A stretch of DNA of 64,000 nt from Haloterrigena gelatinilytica (GCF_013342145.1 NZ_JABUQZ010000001.1:1426001-1490000); one strand, 5' to 3'. Positions 42,148-53,289 are shown, counted from the stretch's first letter. Translations and numbers: made by a program. The notes: a model not told the origin generated them from the sequence alone.

Positions 42148-42263
42148 AGCACTACGTAGTCGGCGGTAGCGGTTAAGACTCACGCGTTAGCGGATCCGAC
42201 GCCGAACGGAACTGCTCGCCGCTGACGGCCCGCTGCGGTCGATCAACGGTTGCTATCGCGCGT

Positions 42264-42710
42264 TCACCCTCCGGAAGCGGTCTCCGCGTCGCCCCCGCTC
42301 GTCAGCTCGTCCAGCCGCTCGAAGTACGTCTCGCGCGGGACCTGGTAGAGCCCCCGGTAGTCGATCTCGCCGGTGTCGAATTCTCGGGCGAGTTCGGCGA
42401 CCCGCTCGAGGCCCGCCTCCCGCGTCGCGAACCGTTCGGTGTCCGCCGAGACGTCGGGCTCGAGGTAGAGGGTGACGTACCAGTCCTCGTCGTCGGCCGT
42501 ACTGGTAGGGTTGGTTCCGGGCCGGCGCGTCCGCTTCCCGTGTGTCAGGTAGAGCGTGGGGAGACAGGCCGCCGGGAAGTCGTCGCCGTCGAAGACGTCC
42601 GGCCGGTAGGCGAGCACGAGTCGGCCGTCCTCGCTCCGGTTCCAGACGTCCCAACCGTCCGGAAGCGGCGATAGCGCGTCGGAATCGGCGTCGACAGCCG
42701 GGTCGGTCAT
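42264..42710 (-). CDS. conserved haloarchaeal protein (148 aa), DUF5820-like
   Basis: An acidic soluble protein. The core LPDGWDVWNRSEDGRLVLAYRPDVFDGDDFPAACLPTLYLTHG contains a Trp/Tyr-rich beta region, then WYVTLYLEPDV and a helical end IDYRGLYQVPRETYFERLDEL. No membrane or signal segment. The family name is from memory and moderately sure. Function unknown. Confidence 0.65.
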   Translation of the reverse strand: MTDPAVDADSDALSPLPDGWDVWNRSEDGRLVLAYRPDVFDGDDFPAACLPTLYLTHGKRTRRPGTNPTSTADDEDWYVTLYLEPDVSADTERFATREAGLERVAELAREFDTGEIDYRGLYQVPRETYFERLDELTSGGDAETASGG

Positions 42711-43339
42711 GAGCGACGCTACGGGCGGCACTCATAAAGCCTCGTCGTCGGACGCCGATTCGGCGGCGATCGCCCCGATTTCGTGTGAACTCGACGACAG
42801 GACCGTGTCGCGCGAGTCGCGCGGCCGGCGCGCGCGAGCGCGACTGGCCATTGCTGGCCGGTGGTTTATGCCGCTGACCTTCGAAGATGAGGTGTGGTAT
42901 CGAGCATCACAATACGATACTGGTAGAATTTACCCGTAATAAAGTCCCGATAAATACCTTTTGGGGCCAAAGCTAAGTAGATGGATTACTCACTCATTAA
43001 ATACTATCGGTATCCGCTCGCCGGACCGATCCACTCCGCGCCCGTCCCCGGCGCACCGTTGCCCGAGTCCCCGACGCGCTCGATGCGCAACGGAGAGTGG
43101 TACACGATCACACATGACACGACAGACCGCCGCCCGCCGCCGTTCGGTCCGTTCCGGGAGCGCCCCGCTCTCGGAGCGACGCGACGGCGGTAGCGACGTC
43201 GCGCTGTCGGGTGACGCGGTTCGACGGATTCCGACGGTTCGGCCACGACGCCACGGCTGGTCGAACGACGTCCGCGCGACTAACGGTCCGTGTGACAACG
43301 GACGCTGCAGACGGGGGACCCGTAACTGGCAATGATACC
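42711..43339. other. intergenic region / probable prkA leader, 629 bp
   Basis: The left 200 bp hold the promoter of the leftward gene. An inverted repeat (42897-42902 and 42915-42920) and a TATA-like CCCGATAAATACC (about 42946-42958) precede the rightward operon. Transcription from that box would start near 42981, giving a leader of about 360 nt before the prkA start at 43340. A 70-codon frame begins with ATG exactly at 42981 (MDYSLIKYYRYPLAGP...), but it is basic and I do not call it a gene. Confidence 0.5.
42897..42920. promoter_or_regulatory. inverted repeat upstream of the prkA promoter
   Basis: GTATCG and CGATAC arms with a 12-bp spacer, about 30 bp upstream of the TATA-like box at 42946-42958. 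Position fits an activator site for the prkA operon. Confidence 0.45.
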
Positions 43340-45412
43340 ATGACCGGTGACATCGAGACACTCGAGACGCTCAGCACGGATTACAAGGAATCGATGCCCG
43401 CAGACCTGCGGGAGACCAAGTCCTTCGACTGGTACCTAGAAGAGTGCTACGAGGACCCGAAGATCACCCGCAACGCCCACCAGCGCGTCGCGGACATGTT
43501 CGACTACTACGGGACGACCTACGACGAGACCGAGGGCGTCGTCGAGTACCTCCTCGCGAGCGAGGATCCGCTGAACGACGGTGAGAACACCTTCTACGGC
43601 CGGGTGATTCACCAGTCGATCCACGAGTTCGTGAACAAGGTCAAGTCGGGCGCCCGCCGACTCGGCCCCGAGCGCCGTATCAAACTGCTGCTCGGCCCGG
43701 TCGGTTCCGGGAAGTCCCACTTCGACAAGCAGGTCCGCAAGTACTTCGAGGACTACACGCTCCGCGAGGAGGGCCGGATGTACACGTTCCGGTGGACCAA
43801 CCTCTGTGACGTCATCCAGGATCAGGACCCCGCCGACGACACCGTCCGGTCCCCGATGAATCAGGATCCCCTCGTCTTGCTACCGTTGGAGCAGCGCCAG
43901 CGCGTGATCGACGATCTCAACGAGAATCTCGACGCGCCCTACACGATCCAGAACGAGCAGGCGCTGGATCCGGAAAGCGAGTTCTACATGGACAAGCTGC
44001 TGGCCTACTACGACGACGACCTCCAGCAGGTCTTAGAGAACCACATCGAGATCGTCCGGTTCGTCGCCGACGAGAACAAGCGCCAGGGACTGGAGACCTT
44101 CGAGCCAAAGGACAAGAAGAACCAGGACGAGACCGAACTCACGGGCGACGTCAACTACTCGAAGATCGCCATCTACGGCGAGTCGGACCCGCGCGCGTTC
44201 GACTACTCGGGGGCGTTCTGTAACGCCAACCGCGGCATCTTCTCCGGCGAGGAGCTGCTGAAACTCCAGCGGGAGTTCCTCTACGACTTCCTGCACGCGA
44301 CCCAGGAGCAGACGATCAAGCCCAAGAACAACCCGCGGATCGACATCGACCAGGTGATCGTCGGGCGGACGAACATGCCCGAGTACAAGGACAAGAAGGG
44401 CGACGAGAAGATGGAGGCCTTCAACGACCGCACCAAGCGGATCGACTTCCCGTACGTCCTCTCCTACGAGGACGAGGCCCGCATCTACGAGAAGATGCTC
44501 AACAACGCCGACGTCCCCGACATCAACGTTGAGCCCCACACGCTCGAGATGGCGGGGCTGTTCGGCGTCCTCACGCGCGTCGAGGAGCCCGACACCGAGA
44601 CGATCGATCTGCTCTCGAAGGCCAAGGCCTACAACGGCGAGATCGACGAGGGCGACGACATCGACACGAAGAAGCTCCGCGAGGAAGCCGAACAGAAGGC
44701 CGAGATCGGCGAGGGCATGGTCGGCGTCTCGCCCCGGTTCATCGGCGACGAGATCGCCGAGGCCATCATGGACTCGAAACACCGCCAGCGCGGGTTCCTC
44801 TCGCCGCTGACGGTGTTCAACTTCTTCGAGGAGAACCTCGAACACCACGGCTCCATCCCCGAGGACAACTTCGAGAAGTACTACCGCTACCTCGAGACGG
44901 TCCGCGAGGAGTACAAGGAGCGAGCCATCGAGGACGTCCGCCACGCGCTGGCCTACGACATCGACGAGATCCAGCGCCAGGGCGAGAAGTACATGGACCA
45001 CGTGATGGCCTACATCGACGACGACACCATCGAGGACGACCTCACGGGCCGCGAGCAGGAGCCCGACGAGACGTTCCTCCGCAGCGTCGAGGAGAAACTC
45101 GACATCCCCGAGGACCGCAAGGAGGACTTCCGCCAGGAGGTCTCCAACTGGGTCTCCCGCCGGGCCCGCGAGGGCGAGGCGTTCAACCCGCAGGACAACG
45201 AGCGCCTGCGTCGCGCCCTAGAGCGCAAGCTCTGGGAGGACAAGAAGCACAACATCAACTTCTCCGCGCTGGTCAGCGCCAACGAGTTCGACGACGACGA
45301 GCGCTCCGCGTGGATCGACGCCCTGATGGAACAGGGCTACTCCGAGGCGGGCGCCAAGGAGGTCCTGGAGTTCGCCGGCGCGGAGGTCGCCAAAGCGGAG
45401 ATGGACGACTAA
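43340..45412 (+). CDS. prkA: PrkA/YeaG-type serine protein kinase, paralog 1
   Basis: A 690-residue AAA+ -like kinase. The N-terminal AAA part has a P-loop GPVGSGKSH at 119-127; the C-terminal part is the PrkA kinase domain. In bacteria the YeaG-YeaH-YcgB set is induced in stationary phase or nitrogen stress. Here the gene begins an operon of two prkA paralogs, a YeaH-like VWA protein and SpoVR. ATG 43340 gives the family N-terminus (SFDWYLEECYEDPKITRNAHQRVADMF). It ends 20 bp before the second paralog. Confidence 0.93.
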   Translation: MTGDIETLETLSTDYKESMPADLRETKSFDWYLEECYEDPKITRNAHQRVADMFDYYGTTYDETEGVVEYLLASEDPLNDGENTFYGRVIHQSIHEFVNKVKSGARRLGPERRIKLLLGPVGSGKSHFDKQVRKYFEDYTLREEGRMYTFRWTNLCDVIQDQDPADDTVRSPMNQDPLVLLPLEQRQRVIDDLNENLDAPYTIQNEQALDPESEFYMDKLLAYYDDDLQQVLENHIEIVRFVADENKRQGLETFEPKDKKNQDETELTGDVNYSKIAIYGESDPRAFDYSGAFCNANRGIFSGEELLKLQREFLYDFLHATQEQTIKPKNNPRIDIDQVIVGRTNMPEYKDKKGDEKMEAFNDRTKRIDFPYVLSYEDEARIYEKMLNNADVPDINVEPHTLEMAGLFGVLTRVEEPDTETIDLLSKAKAYNGEIDEGDDIDTKKLREEAEQKAEIGEGMVGVSPRFIGDEIAEAIMDSKHRQRGFLSPLTVFNFFEENLEHHGSIPEDNFEKYYRYLETVREEYKERAIEDVRHALAYDIDEIQRQGEKYMDHVMAYIDDDTIEDDLTGREQEPDETFLRSVEEKLDIPEDRKEDFRQEVSNWVSRRAREGEAFNPQDNERLRRALERKLWEDKKHNINFSALVSANEFDDDERSAWIDALMEQGYSEAGAKEVLEFAGAEVAKAEMDD

Positions 45413-45432
45413 CATGATCGGGGTCGACTAAC

Positions 45433-47721
45433 ATGACGGGCGACGACTACGTCACCGAGGCCGATCGGACCTTAGAGGAGACCTACGAGGAGCCGATGGA
45501 CCTCGCGACCTACGTCGATCGGATCTTCGAGAACCCGACGATCGCCTCCCACGCCTCGAAGTACCTGCTCGAGGCGATCGAGGCCGCCGGCACCCGAACC
45601 GTCGTCGAGGAGGGCGAGGAGAAGGAGCGCTACCGCTTCTTCGACGATCCGCACAACGACGGCGAACACGCCATCCTCGGTAACACCGAGGTCCTCAACG
45701 GGTTCGTCGACGACCTCCGCTCGATCGCGGCGGGGCGGGCGAAAGACGAGAAGATCATCTGGTTCGAGGGGCCCACGGCGACGGGCAAGTCCGAACTCAA
45801 GCGCTGTCTGGTCAACGGGCTGCGCGAGTACTCGAAGACCCCCGAGGGACGGCGCTACACGGTCGAGTGGAACGTCACGACCGCCGAGGCCGACGACCGC
45901 GGGCTGAGCTACGGCACCGGCGATCCGACCGCGACGGACGACCAGCACTGGTACGAGAGCCCCGTCCAGACTCACCCGCTGTCGGTGTTCCCCCAGGACG
46001 TCCGCGAGCGGTTGCTCGAGGACTTGAACGCCGAACTCGACGACCACGTCCCCGTCCAGGTCGACGCGGAACTCGACCCCTTCTCCCGAGAGGCCTACGA
46101 TTTCTTAGAAGAGCGCTACCGCCGGGAGGGCGAGGAGGAACTGTTCTCGGCGATCACCGACGACGCCCACCTCCGCGTGAAGAACTACGTCGTCGACGTC
46201 GGCCAGGGCGTCGGCGTCCTCCACTCGGAGGACGAGGGCCGACCGAAGGAACGGCTCGTCGGCTCCTGGATGCACGGCATGCTCCAGGAACTGGACTCGC
46301 GCGGGCGCAAGAACCCGCAGGCGTTCAGCTACGACGGCGTGCTCTCGCAGGGCAACGGCGTCCTCACGATCGTCGAGGACGCGGCCCAACACGCCGACCT
46401 CCTGCAGAAGCTGCTGAACGTCCCCGACGAGCAGTCCGTCAAGCTGGACAAGGGGATCGGCATGGACGTCGACTCCCAGCTGTTGATCATCTCGAACCCC
46501 GACCTCGAGGCCCAGCTCAACCAGCACTCCGACCGCAACGGCATGGACCCCCTGAAAGCCCTCAAACGCCGGCTGGACAAACACCAGTTCGGCTACCTGA
46601 CGAACCTCTCGCTGGAGTGCGAGCTCATCCGGCGCGAACTGACCAACGAGACCTCGGTCTGGGAGGCCGAGAGCTACGACGAACTCGAGGAGCGGATCCG
46701 CGAACCGGTGTCGGTGACGATCAGAGATCAGGACGGCGAGACGCACGCGCGGGAGTTCGCGCCCCACGCGATCGAGGCGGCCGCCCTCTACGCGGTCGTC
46801 ACGCGCCTCGACGAGGAGAACCTCCCCAACGGGCTGGACCTCGTCGACAAGGCCCTGATCTACGACCAGGGCTACCTCCAGGAGGGCGACTCCCGGCGCG
46901 AGAAGGACGACTTCGACTTCGACGGCGAGGCCCACGACGGCGAACACGGCATCCCGGTGACCTACACGCGGGACACCCTCGCCGAACTGCTCCAGGCCGA
47001 GCGGGACCGCCATCACCCCGACCTGCCGGTCGAGAACGTCGTCATGCCCCGGGACGTCCTGAACGCGATGGCCGAAGGACTGGCCGACGCCCCCGTCTTC
47101 TCGACGGGCGAGCGCTCGGAGTTCGAGAACCGAATCGTGCCCGTGAAAAACTACCTCTTCGACCAGCAGGAGAGCGACGTCATCGAGGCGATCATGCACG
47201 ACAAGCGGGTCGACGAGGAGACCGTCGCCGAGTACGTCGAACACGTCTACGCCTGGGAGACCGAGGAGCCGCTGTACAACGACCGCGGCGAGCGCGTCGA
47301 GCCGGATCCGCTGAAGATGAAGCTCTTCGAGATCGAACACCTCGGCCGGTTCTCCGAGGGCGAGTACGAGGGCAACCTCCCCCGCGAGAGCGTCCGGAAC
47401 TTCCGCCGCGAGAAGGTGATCACCTCGCTGAACCGCCACGCGTGGGAACACCGCAACGAGGACTTCTCGGTCGAGGACGTCGACCTCACCGCGATCCCGG
47501 TGATCAAGACCGTCCTCGAGAGCCACGACTGGGAGGACGTCCAGCGGACCTTCGAGGACTTCGATCCGCGCCAGTGGGACGACCCGCCCAGCGGCACGCA
47601 GACGGCGTCGGTCAAGGAGCGAACGATCGAGACGATGGTCGACCTCTTCGACTACTCGGAGGCGTCGGCCGAGCTAACCAGCCGACACGTCATGGGACAG
47701 GTGAGTTACAGATGGGACTGA
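45433..47721 (+). CDS. PrkA/YeaG-type serine protein kinase, paralog 2
   Basis: A 762-residue second PrkA with P-loop GPTATGKSE at 113-121 and a longer C-terminal part. It shares the layout of paralog 1 but is clearly diverged, and acidic insertions (for example [23 protein letters not shown]) are unique to it. A direct neighbour and probable heteromeric partner of the first. The stop overlaps the start of the YeaH-like gene by 10 bp. Keeping two diverged kinases in one operon suggests separate roles. Confidence 0.92.
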   Translation: MTGDDYVTEADRTLEETYEEPMDLATYVDRIFENPTIASHASKYLLEAIEAAGTRTVVEEGEEKERYRFFDDPHNDGEHAILGNTEVLNGFVDDLRSIAAGRAKDEKIIWFEGPTATGKSELKRCLVNGLREYSKTPEGRRYTVEWNVTTAEADDRGLSYGTGDPTATDDQHWYESPVQTHPLSVFPQDVRERLLEDLNAELDDHVPVQVDAELDPFSREAYDFLEERYRREGEEELFSAITDDAHLRVKNYVVDVGQGVGVLHSEDEGRPKERLVGSWMHGMLQELDSRGRKNPQAFSYDGVLSQGNGVLTIVEDAAQHADLLQKLLNVPDEQSVKLDKGIGMDVDSQLLIISNPDLEAQLNQHSDRNGMDPLKALKRRLDKHQFGYLTNLSLECELIRRELTNETSVWEAESYDELEERIREPVSVTIRDQDGETHAREFAPHAIEAAALYAVVTRLDEENLPNGLDLVDKALIYDQGYLQEGDSRREKDDFDFDGEAHDGEHGIPVTYTRDTLAELLQAERDRHHPDLPVENVVMPRDVLNAMAEGLADAPVFSTGERSEFENRIVPVKNYLFDQQESDVIEAIMHDKRVDEETVAEYVEHVYAWETEEPLYNDRGERVEPDPLKMKLFEIEHLGRFSEGEYEGNLPRESVRNFRREKVITSLNRHAWEHRNEDFSVEDVDLTAIPVIKTVLESHDWEDVQRTFEDFDPRQWDDPPSGTQTASVKERTIETMVDLFDYSEASAELTSRHVMGQVSYRWD

Positions 47722-49040
47722 AAGACGACCTCGAGCGATTCCGCGAAGTGGGCGAACAACGCCGCGAGGATCTGGCCGACTTCATCCAGTACGGCGATCT
47801 GAGCGGCGGCGGCAACAGCGACATCCAGATCCCGGTCAAGATCGTCTCGCTGCCCGAGTTCGAGTACGATCAACGGGATAAGGGCGGCGTCGGCCAGGGC
47901 GAGGACGGCACGCCCCAGCCCGGCCAGCCGGTCGGCCAGCCCCAACCCCAGCCGGGCGACGAGGACGGCGAGGACGGCGAACCCGGCGAGGAGGGCGGCG
48001 ACCACGAGTACTACGAGATGGACCCCGACGAGTTCGCCGAGGAACTCGACGAGGAACTCGGCCTCGATCTGGATCCGAAGGGGAAGAAGGTCGTCGAGGA
48101 GAAGGAAGGTCCCTTCACCGATATGACCCGGACGGGCCCCGACAGCACGCTCGACTTCGAGCGGATGTTCAAGGAGGGGCTCAAGCGCAAGCTCGCGATG
48201 GACTTCGACGAGGAGTTCCTGCGCGAACTCTGCAAGGTCGAGGGGATCGAGCCCCGCGAGGTCTTCGAGTGGGCCCGCGGCGAGAACCTCCCGGTCTCGA
48301 TGGCCTGGGTCGAGGAAGCCTACAAGGACGTTCCCGAAGACGAACGCGGGAAGTGGGCCTCCATCGAGGAGGTCGAGGAGAACGTCGAGCGCGAGAGCGT
48401 CCAGCAGAAGATCCGCCGCGAGGGAATCAAACAGGTGCCCTTCCGCCGTGAGGACGAGCGCTACCGCCACCCCGAGATCATCGAGGAGAAGGAGAAGAAC
48501 GTCGTGGTCGTCAACATCCGCGACGTCTCCGGCTCGATGCGCGAGAAGAAGCGGGAACTCGTCGAGCGGACCTTCACGCCACTGGACTGGTACCTCCAGG
48601 GCAAGTACGACAACGCCGAGTTCGTCTACATCGCCCACGACGCCGACGCCTGGGAGGTCGAACGCGACGACTTCTTCGGCATCCGCAGCGGCGGCGGGAC
48701 GAAGATCTCGAGCGCCTACGAACTCGCCCAGGAGCTGTTAGAGGAGTACCCCTGGAGCGACTGGAACCGCTACGTGTTCGCCGCGGGCGACTCCGAGAAC
48801 TCCTCGAACGACACCGAAGAGCGGGTCATCCCGATGATGGAGCAGATCCCGGCGAACCTCCACGCCTACGTGGAGACCCAACCCAGCGGCAACGCGATCA
48901 ACGCCACCCACGCCGAGGAACTCGAGCGCCACTTCGGCACCGACGCCGACGACGTCGCGGTGGCCTACGTCAACAGCAAGGACGACGTGACCGACGCGAT
49001 CTACGAGATCCTCTCCACGGAAGGTGAAGCAGATGAGTAA
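47712..49040 (+). CDS. YeaH/DUF444 family VWA-domain protein
   Basis: A 442-residue protein. The N-terminal third has a Gly/Gln/Pro/Glu-rich flexible linker (about 55-100). The C-terminal half is a von Willebrand A domain with a MIDAS motif DVSGSM (271-276) and later [11 protein letters not shown]. YeaH proteins always travel with PrkA and SpoVR and are thought to assist them. The start overlaps paralog 2 by 10 bp; the end overlaps SpoVR by 8 bp. Confidence 0.92.
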   Translation: MGLKDDLERFREVGEQRREDLADFIQYGDLSGGGNSDIQIPVKIVSLPEFEYDQRDKGGVGQGEDGTPQPGQPVGQPQPQPGDEDGEDGEPGEEGGDHEYYEMDPDEFAEELDEELGLDLDPKGKKVVEEKEGPFTDMTRTGPDSTLDFERMFKEGLKRKLAMDFDEEFLRELCKVEGIEPREVFEWARGENLPVSMAWVEEAYKDVPEDERGKWASIEEVEENVERESVQQKIRREGIKQVPFRREDERYRHPEIIEEKEKNVVVVNIRDVSGSMREKKRELVERTFTPLDWYLQGKYDNAEFVYIAHDADAWEVERDDFFGIRSGGGTKISSAYELAQELLEEYPWSDWNRYVFAAGDSENSSNDTEERVIPMMEQIPANLHAYVETQPSGNAINATHAEELERHFGTDADDVAVAYVNSKDDVTDAIYEILSTEGEADE

Positions 49041-51060
49041 ACGCAACTCCAACGCGGACCGATTCCGCAAGCAGGCGATCGCCGGCGACCTCGAGGAACC
49101 GGTTTCGGAGGCCAGGAACCTGGCCCGGAAGCTCGGCCTCGATCCCTACCCGGTGAAGTACTGGATCATCGACTACGACGAGATGAACGAACTCATCGCC
49201 TACGGGGGGTTCCAGAGCCGGTACCCCCACTGGCGGTGGGGCATGCAGTACGACAAGCAGCAAAAGCAGGGCCAGTACGGCGGCGGGAAGGCCTTCGAAA
49301 TCGTCAACAACGACAACCCGGCCCACGCGTTCCTCCAGGAGTCGAACACGGTCGCCGACCAGAAGGCGGTCATCACCCACGTCGAGGCCCACTCGGACTT
49401 CTTCGCGAACAACGAGTGGTTCGGTATGTTCACCCGCGGGCGCGCCGACGAGGATCAGGTCAACGCCGCCGCCATGCTCGAGCGCCACGCGCGCGCGATC
49501 GACGAGTACATGGCCGACCCCGAGATCGACCGCGCCGAGGTCGAGAAGTGGATCGACCACTGCCTCTCGCTGGAGGACAACATCGACCAGCACCGCGTCT
49601 TCGAGCGCCGCCTCGACGTCGACGGGCCGGCCGACGACTTAGACGACGACCTCGCGGAGAAACTGGACGAACTCGGCCTCTCCGACGAGGTGAAGGGCGA
49701 GGTCTTCGACGACGAGTGGCTCGAGAAACTCGAGGACGCCGACGAGGCCATCAGCTTCCCCGAGGAGCCCCAGAAGGACGTCCTCGCGTTCGTCCGCGAG
49801 CACGGCAAGCGGTACGACGACGAGGCCGGCCGGGCCGTCGAGATGGAGGAGTGGCAACGCGACGTGCTCGACATGATGCGCGCGGAGGCCTACTACTTCG
49901 CCGCCCAGAAGATGACGAAGGTGATGAACGAGGGGTGGGCCGCCTACTGGGAGTCGACGATGATGACCGACGAGGCCTTCGCCGGCGACGACGAGTTCAT
50001 GAACTACGCCGACCACATGGCGAAGGTCCTGGCGTCGGGGGGGCTCAACCCCTACAGCCTCGGGATGGAGCTCTGGGAGTACGTCGAGAACCGGACGAAC
50101 CGCCGCGAGGTCCTCGAGCACCTGCTGCGCGTCGAGGGGATCTCCTGGCGGAACCTGATGGACGTCGTCGACTTCGACGAGGTGCTCGAGACCCTCGAGC
50201 CGCCGGAAGCGATCGACACGATCACGCCGGAGACGCTCGACGCGCTCGAGGAGGTTCCCGACGAGTGGATCGACTGCGAGGCGCTCGAGGCCGCCCGCGA
50301 TGGCGAGATCGACGTCGCGAAGTATCCGTGGAAGGTCCTGACCGAGGAGGGGCTGGCTCGCCGTCACTACTCGCTGGTCAAGCGCCAGAACCGCGGGTTC
50401 CTGACCCGGGTTAGTCAGAACGACCTCGAGCAGATCGGGCGCTACCTCTTCGACGACGCCCGCTACGAGACCGTCGAGGAGGCGCTCGCGGACGTCGACT
50501 TCGCCGCGGGCTGGGACCGCATGTTCGACATCCGCGAGAGCCACAACGACGTGACCTTCTTAGACGAGTTCCTCACCCAGGAGTTCATCACGGAGAACAA
50601 CTACTTCACCTACGAGCACTCGCAGGCGACCGGCCAGTTCCACGTCGCCAGCGACGCCGCCGAGGACGTCAAGAAGAAGTTGCTCCTGCAGTTCACCAAC
50701 TTCGGGAAGCCGACGATCGCGGTCTACGACGGCAACTACAACAACGCCAACGAACTGCTGCTCGGCCACCAGTACAACGGCGTCATGCTCGATCTCGGCC
50801 AGGCCAGGGAGACCCTGAAACGGATCTTCGAGCTCTGGGGTCGGCCGGTGAACCTGCTGACCATCGTCAAGGAGATCGACGACCACGACATCGAGGTCGC
50901 CAAGCGCCGGAACCGCGAGCCCGAACCCGAAGAGCGCGGGAAACTGATCCGGTACGACGGCGACGAGGTGACCGTCGAGGACGTCCCCTGGGAGGAGGTC
51001 GACCATCTCGCCGCCGACGACGTCGATTACGACACGAAACCGGACGAGTGGCTCGCCTGA
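49033..51060 (+). CDS. SpoVR family protein
   Basis: A 675-residue protein of the SpoVR/YcgB family, long for the family (bacterial ones are about 470-510) because of acidic inserted segments around 200-290. Conserved family parts: [70 protein letters not shown] and the C-terminal [19 protein letters not shown]. The His-rich HVEAHSDFF may bind metal. The molecular role is unknown; always linked to PrkA and YeaH. Last gene of the operon; the stop precedes a 76-bp gap. Confidence 0.93.
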   Translation: MSKRNSNADRFRKQAIAGDLEEPVSEARNLARKLGLDPYPVKYWIIDYDEMNELIAYGGFQSRYPHWRWGMQYDKQQKQGQYGGGKAFEIVNNDNPAHAFLQESNTVADQKAVITHVEAHSDFFANNEWFGMFTRGRADEDQVNAAAMLERHARAIDEYMADPEIDRAEVEKWIDHCLSLEDNIDQHRVFERRLDVDGPADDLDDDLAEKLDELGLSDEVKGEVFDDEWLEKLEDADEAISFPEEPQKDVLAFVREHGKRYDDEAGRAVEMEEWQRDVLDMMRAEAYYFAAQKMTKVMNEGWAAYWESTMMTDEAFAGDDEFMNYADHMAKVLASGGLNPYSLGMELWEYVENRTNRREVLEHLLRVEGISWRNLMDVVDFDEVLETLEPPEAIDTITPETLDALEEVPDEWIDCEALEAARDGEIDVAKYPWKVLTEEGLARRHYSLVKRQNRGFLTRVSQNDLEQIGRYLFDDARYETVEEALADVDFAAGWDRMFDIRESHNDVTFLDEFLTQEFITENNYFTYEHSQATGQFHVASDAAEDVKKKLLLQFTNFGKPTIAVYDGNYNNANELLLGHQYNGVMLDLGQARETLKRIFELWGRPVNLLTIVKEIDDHDIEVAKRRNREPEPEERGKLIRYDGDEVTVEDVPWEEVDHLAADDVDYDTKPDEWLA

Positions 51061-51136
51061 TATTCGTTTCGTATTTTCGCGCCGGCACGAAACACTCGGA
51101 AGGCTTTTACTCCCCATCGCACATCCTCGGGATACA

Positions 51137-52159
51137 ATGGATGGGGAAGGGGGCCGGACAGTCGGAACGCCGCGGGCCGACGACGCGTTCGAGCTGCCGG
51201 CCGTCCTCGCACGACTCGATACGGACGACCGCGACGAGCAGCGGGCCGCCGTCGCGGCGGTTCGAGACACGCTGGCCGACGACCCGGCGGTCTGTCTCCC
51301 GACCGTCCCGAAACTGCGCCGGCTGCTCGGCGACGCCGATGTCGACTTTCACGGGGAGGTCGCCTACTGTCTGGCCGAACTCGCGACCGAATCGACCGCC
51401 GACGTCGCGCCGTCGACCGACGAGATCGTCGCGTTCACCGTCGAGAACCCCGAACGGCCGGCGACCGCCGAGTTGCTTCGCTGTCTCGCGACGATCGCGG
51501 CCGACCAGCCCTCCGCCGTCGTCGATCACGCCGACGCGATCGCCGACGTGATCGACCGCCGCCCCGGGTACGATCGCCGGGGACTGAAGATCTTCCAGCA
51601 GCTCTCGGCGGCGCAACCGGGCGCGATTCAGTCTGCGGTCCCGGTTCTCACCGCGGCCCTCGAGGACGATCCGGAGCGTCACGGCGTGGTGGTGCTGTCG
51701 GCGGTCGGCCGACTGGCCCGATCGGAGACGCCGCTGCCGACCCTCGAGTTCGTCGACCCGGCGCTGGAACTCGTCGACCACGACGCCGTCCCCCTTCGCC
51801 GAAACGCCGTCGGCTGTCTGGCCGACGTCGCCCGCCGGACGCCCACCGCGGTCGAACCGGCCGTTCCGGAGCTCGCGACCGCGCTCGAGCACGACGACGG
51901 GGAGACCCGGGCCAACGCCGCCGTCGCGATCGCGCGCGTGACGGCGGAGCTCACGTCGGTCCTCGAGCCGGTCCGGGAGCCGTTGCTCGAGCGGTTGGAC
52001 GACGACCACGACCGCGTGCGGGCCAACGCCGCCGTCGCGCTCGGGCACGGCCGCGTCGACGCGGCCGCGGACCGACTCTCGACGCTGGCCCACGAGGATC
52101 CGAACCCGGACGTCCGCGAGCGGGCGAGCTGGGCGCTGGATCGCGTCTCGTCGGCGTAG
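51137..52159 (+). CDS. HEAT/PBS-lyase repeat protein
   Basis: A 340-residue helical-repeat protein made of about eight repeats of 35-40 residues with the HEAT consensus, for example LARLDTDDRDEQRAAVAAVRDTLAD, LLERLDDDHDRVRANAAVALGHG and DPNPDVRERASWALDRV. Such scaffolds bind proteins. It begins 76 bp after SpoVR on the same strand and may belong to the same transcript. A TATA-like region is not obvious. Partner unknown. Confidence 0.82.
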   Translation: MDGEGGRTVGTPRADDAFELPAVLARLDTDDRDEQRAAVAAVRDTLADDPAVCLPTVPKLRRLLGDADVDFHGEVAYCLAELATESTADVAPSTDEIVAFTVENPERPATAELLRCLATIAADQPSAVVDHADAIADVIDRRPGYDRRGLKIFQQLSAAQPGAIQSAVPVLTAALEDDPERHGVVVLSAVGRLARSETPLPTLEFVDPALELVDHDAVPLRRNAVGCLADVARRTPTAVEPAVPELATALEHDDGETRANAAVAIARVTAELTSVLEPVREPLLERLDDDHDRVRANAAVALGHGRVDAAADRLSTLAHEDPNPDVRERASWALDRVSSA

Positions 52160-52205
52160 CCGCGCGACCGCAAGACAGTGGTGGCTGGCCCGCCTCGAGT
52201 CGGGT

Positions 52206-52604
52206 ATGAGCCGGTCGACGTTTTCCGTCGAGACCGACGCGCGCCTGACGACCGTCGACGTGACCGATCGCATCGCTGCAGCCGTTCCCGACGACCTCGA
52301 GTCGGGCACCGCGACGGTCTTCGTTCAGCACACGACCGCCGGACTGGTCGTCCAGGAGAACGAGTCGCGGCTGCGCGGCGACATAGAGACGTTTCTCCGG
52401 GAACTCGTCCCCGACGAGGGCCACGCCCACGATCGGTTAGACGGCAACGCGGACTCGCACCTGCGGGCGACCCTGATCGGGCCCGACGTGACGATTCCCG
52501 TCGAGGACGGCGAGTTAGCGCTCGGGACGTGGCAATCGGTCCTGTTCGTCGAGTGCGACGGACCGCGGTCGCGGACGGTTTCCGTGACGACCGTCGGCGA
52601 GTAG
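52206..52604 (+). CDS. YjbQ (UPF0047) family protein
   Basis: A 132-residue YjbQ-family protein. Conserved: GTATVFVQHTTAGLVVQENE with the metal-binding His, EGHAHDRLDGNADSHLRATLIG with the second His set, and GTWQSVLFVECDGPRSR. E. coli YjbQ shows weak thiamine phosphate synthase activity; the physiological role is unsettled. Length is typical. Confidence 0.93.
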   Translation: MSRSTFSVETDARLTTVDVTDRIAAAVPDDLESGTATVFVQHTTAGLVVQENESRLRGDIETFLRELVPDEGHAHDRLDGNADSHLRATLIGPDVTIPVEDGELALGTWQSVLFVECDGPRSRTVSVTTVGE

Positions 52605-52629
52605 TCGGAGCGGTCTGTGGCCTCCGTCG

Positions 52630-53289
52630 TCACACACGGAGCGGCCGGTCTGCGGAGACGCAGTCGACCCCTCGCGATTCGAGCAGTTTTGCCAGGGGGC
52701 GCCGCTCGATCGTCCAGGCGTGAACCTCGAGACCGACGGACTTCGCCCGGGGCACCACGCCCGTCGCGAGACAGCGCCAGTAGCTCGCGCCGAGGACGTC
52801 GCAGTCGAGTTCGACGGCGGTCGTGACCGGCGTCTCGAGGCGCCGACTGACCAGCAGTCCGATCGGCTGGTCGGGATCGAGCTCGCGGATCGTCCGCAGT
52901 TCGGACGCCAGAAATGACGTCGCGACGACCCGGTTCTCCACGCCGTCGACGGCCTCGAGAACGTCCGCCGCGATGCCGACGTCCTTGAGCTCGAGGTTGA
53001 TCTCGACCGACGGCGGAAGCGCTTCGAGCACCGCCTCGAGGGTCGGGATGCGCTCGCCGGAGTCGAGGACGGTGTGGGATCTAAGCGTAGCGAGGCTGCT
53101 GTCGGCGACCGCGCCGGTTCCGTCGGTCACGCGGTCGATCGTCTCGTCGTGGACGACGACGAGTTCGCCCGAGCCACAGCGGCGGACGTCGAACTCGACG
53201 GCGTCCGCGCGGTCGGCGGCCGACCGGAGCGCCGGGATCGTGTTCTCGGCCGCGGTCGCGGCGAACCCGCGGTGGGCGATCAGACGCAT
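52630..53289 (-). CDS. glycerophosphodiester phosphodiesterase family protein
   Basis: A 219-residue single-domain GDPD. The catalytic motifs are IAHRGFAATAAENT (HR and E), AVEFDVRR and VVVHDETIDRVTDGTG, then VEINLELKD. It is cytoplasmic with no signal. It splits glycerophosphodiesters to glycerol phosphate and an alcohol. Convergent with YjbQ, 25 bp between the stops. Confidence 0.93.
   Translation of the reverse strand: MRLIAHRGFAATAAENTIPALRSAADRADAVEFDVRRCGSGELVVVHDETIDRVTDGTGAVADSSLATLRSHTVLDSGERIPTLEAVLEALPPSVEINLELKDVGIAADVLEAVDGVENRVVATSFLASELRTIRELDPDQPIGLLVSRRLETPVTTAVELDCDVLGASYWRCLATGVVPRAKSVGLEVHAWTIERRPLAKLLESRGVDCVSADRPLRV

Noticed and set aside
42981-43193. A 70-codon frame beginning 27 bp after a TATA-like box upstream of prkA
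   Set aside because: Basic, Pro/Arg-rich composition unlike haloarchaeal proteins. More likely part of the prkA leader.
45867-47711. Plus-strand open frame overlapping prkA paralog 2 that joins in frame to the YeaH-like gene
   Set aside because: The overlapping part is Arg/Pro-rich shadow sequence. The real YeaH-like start is at 47712, where the protein gains normal acidic composition.
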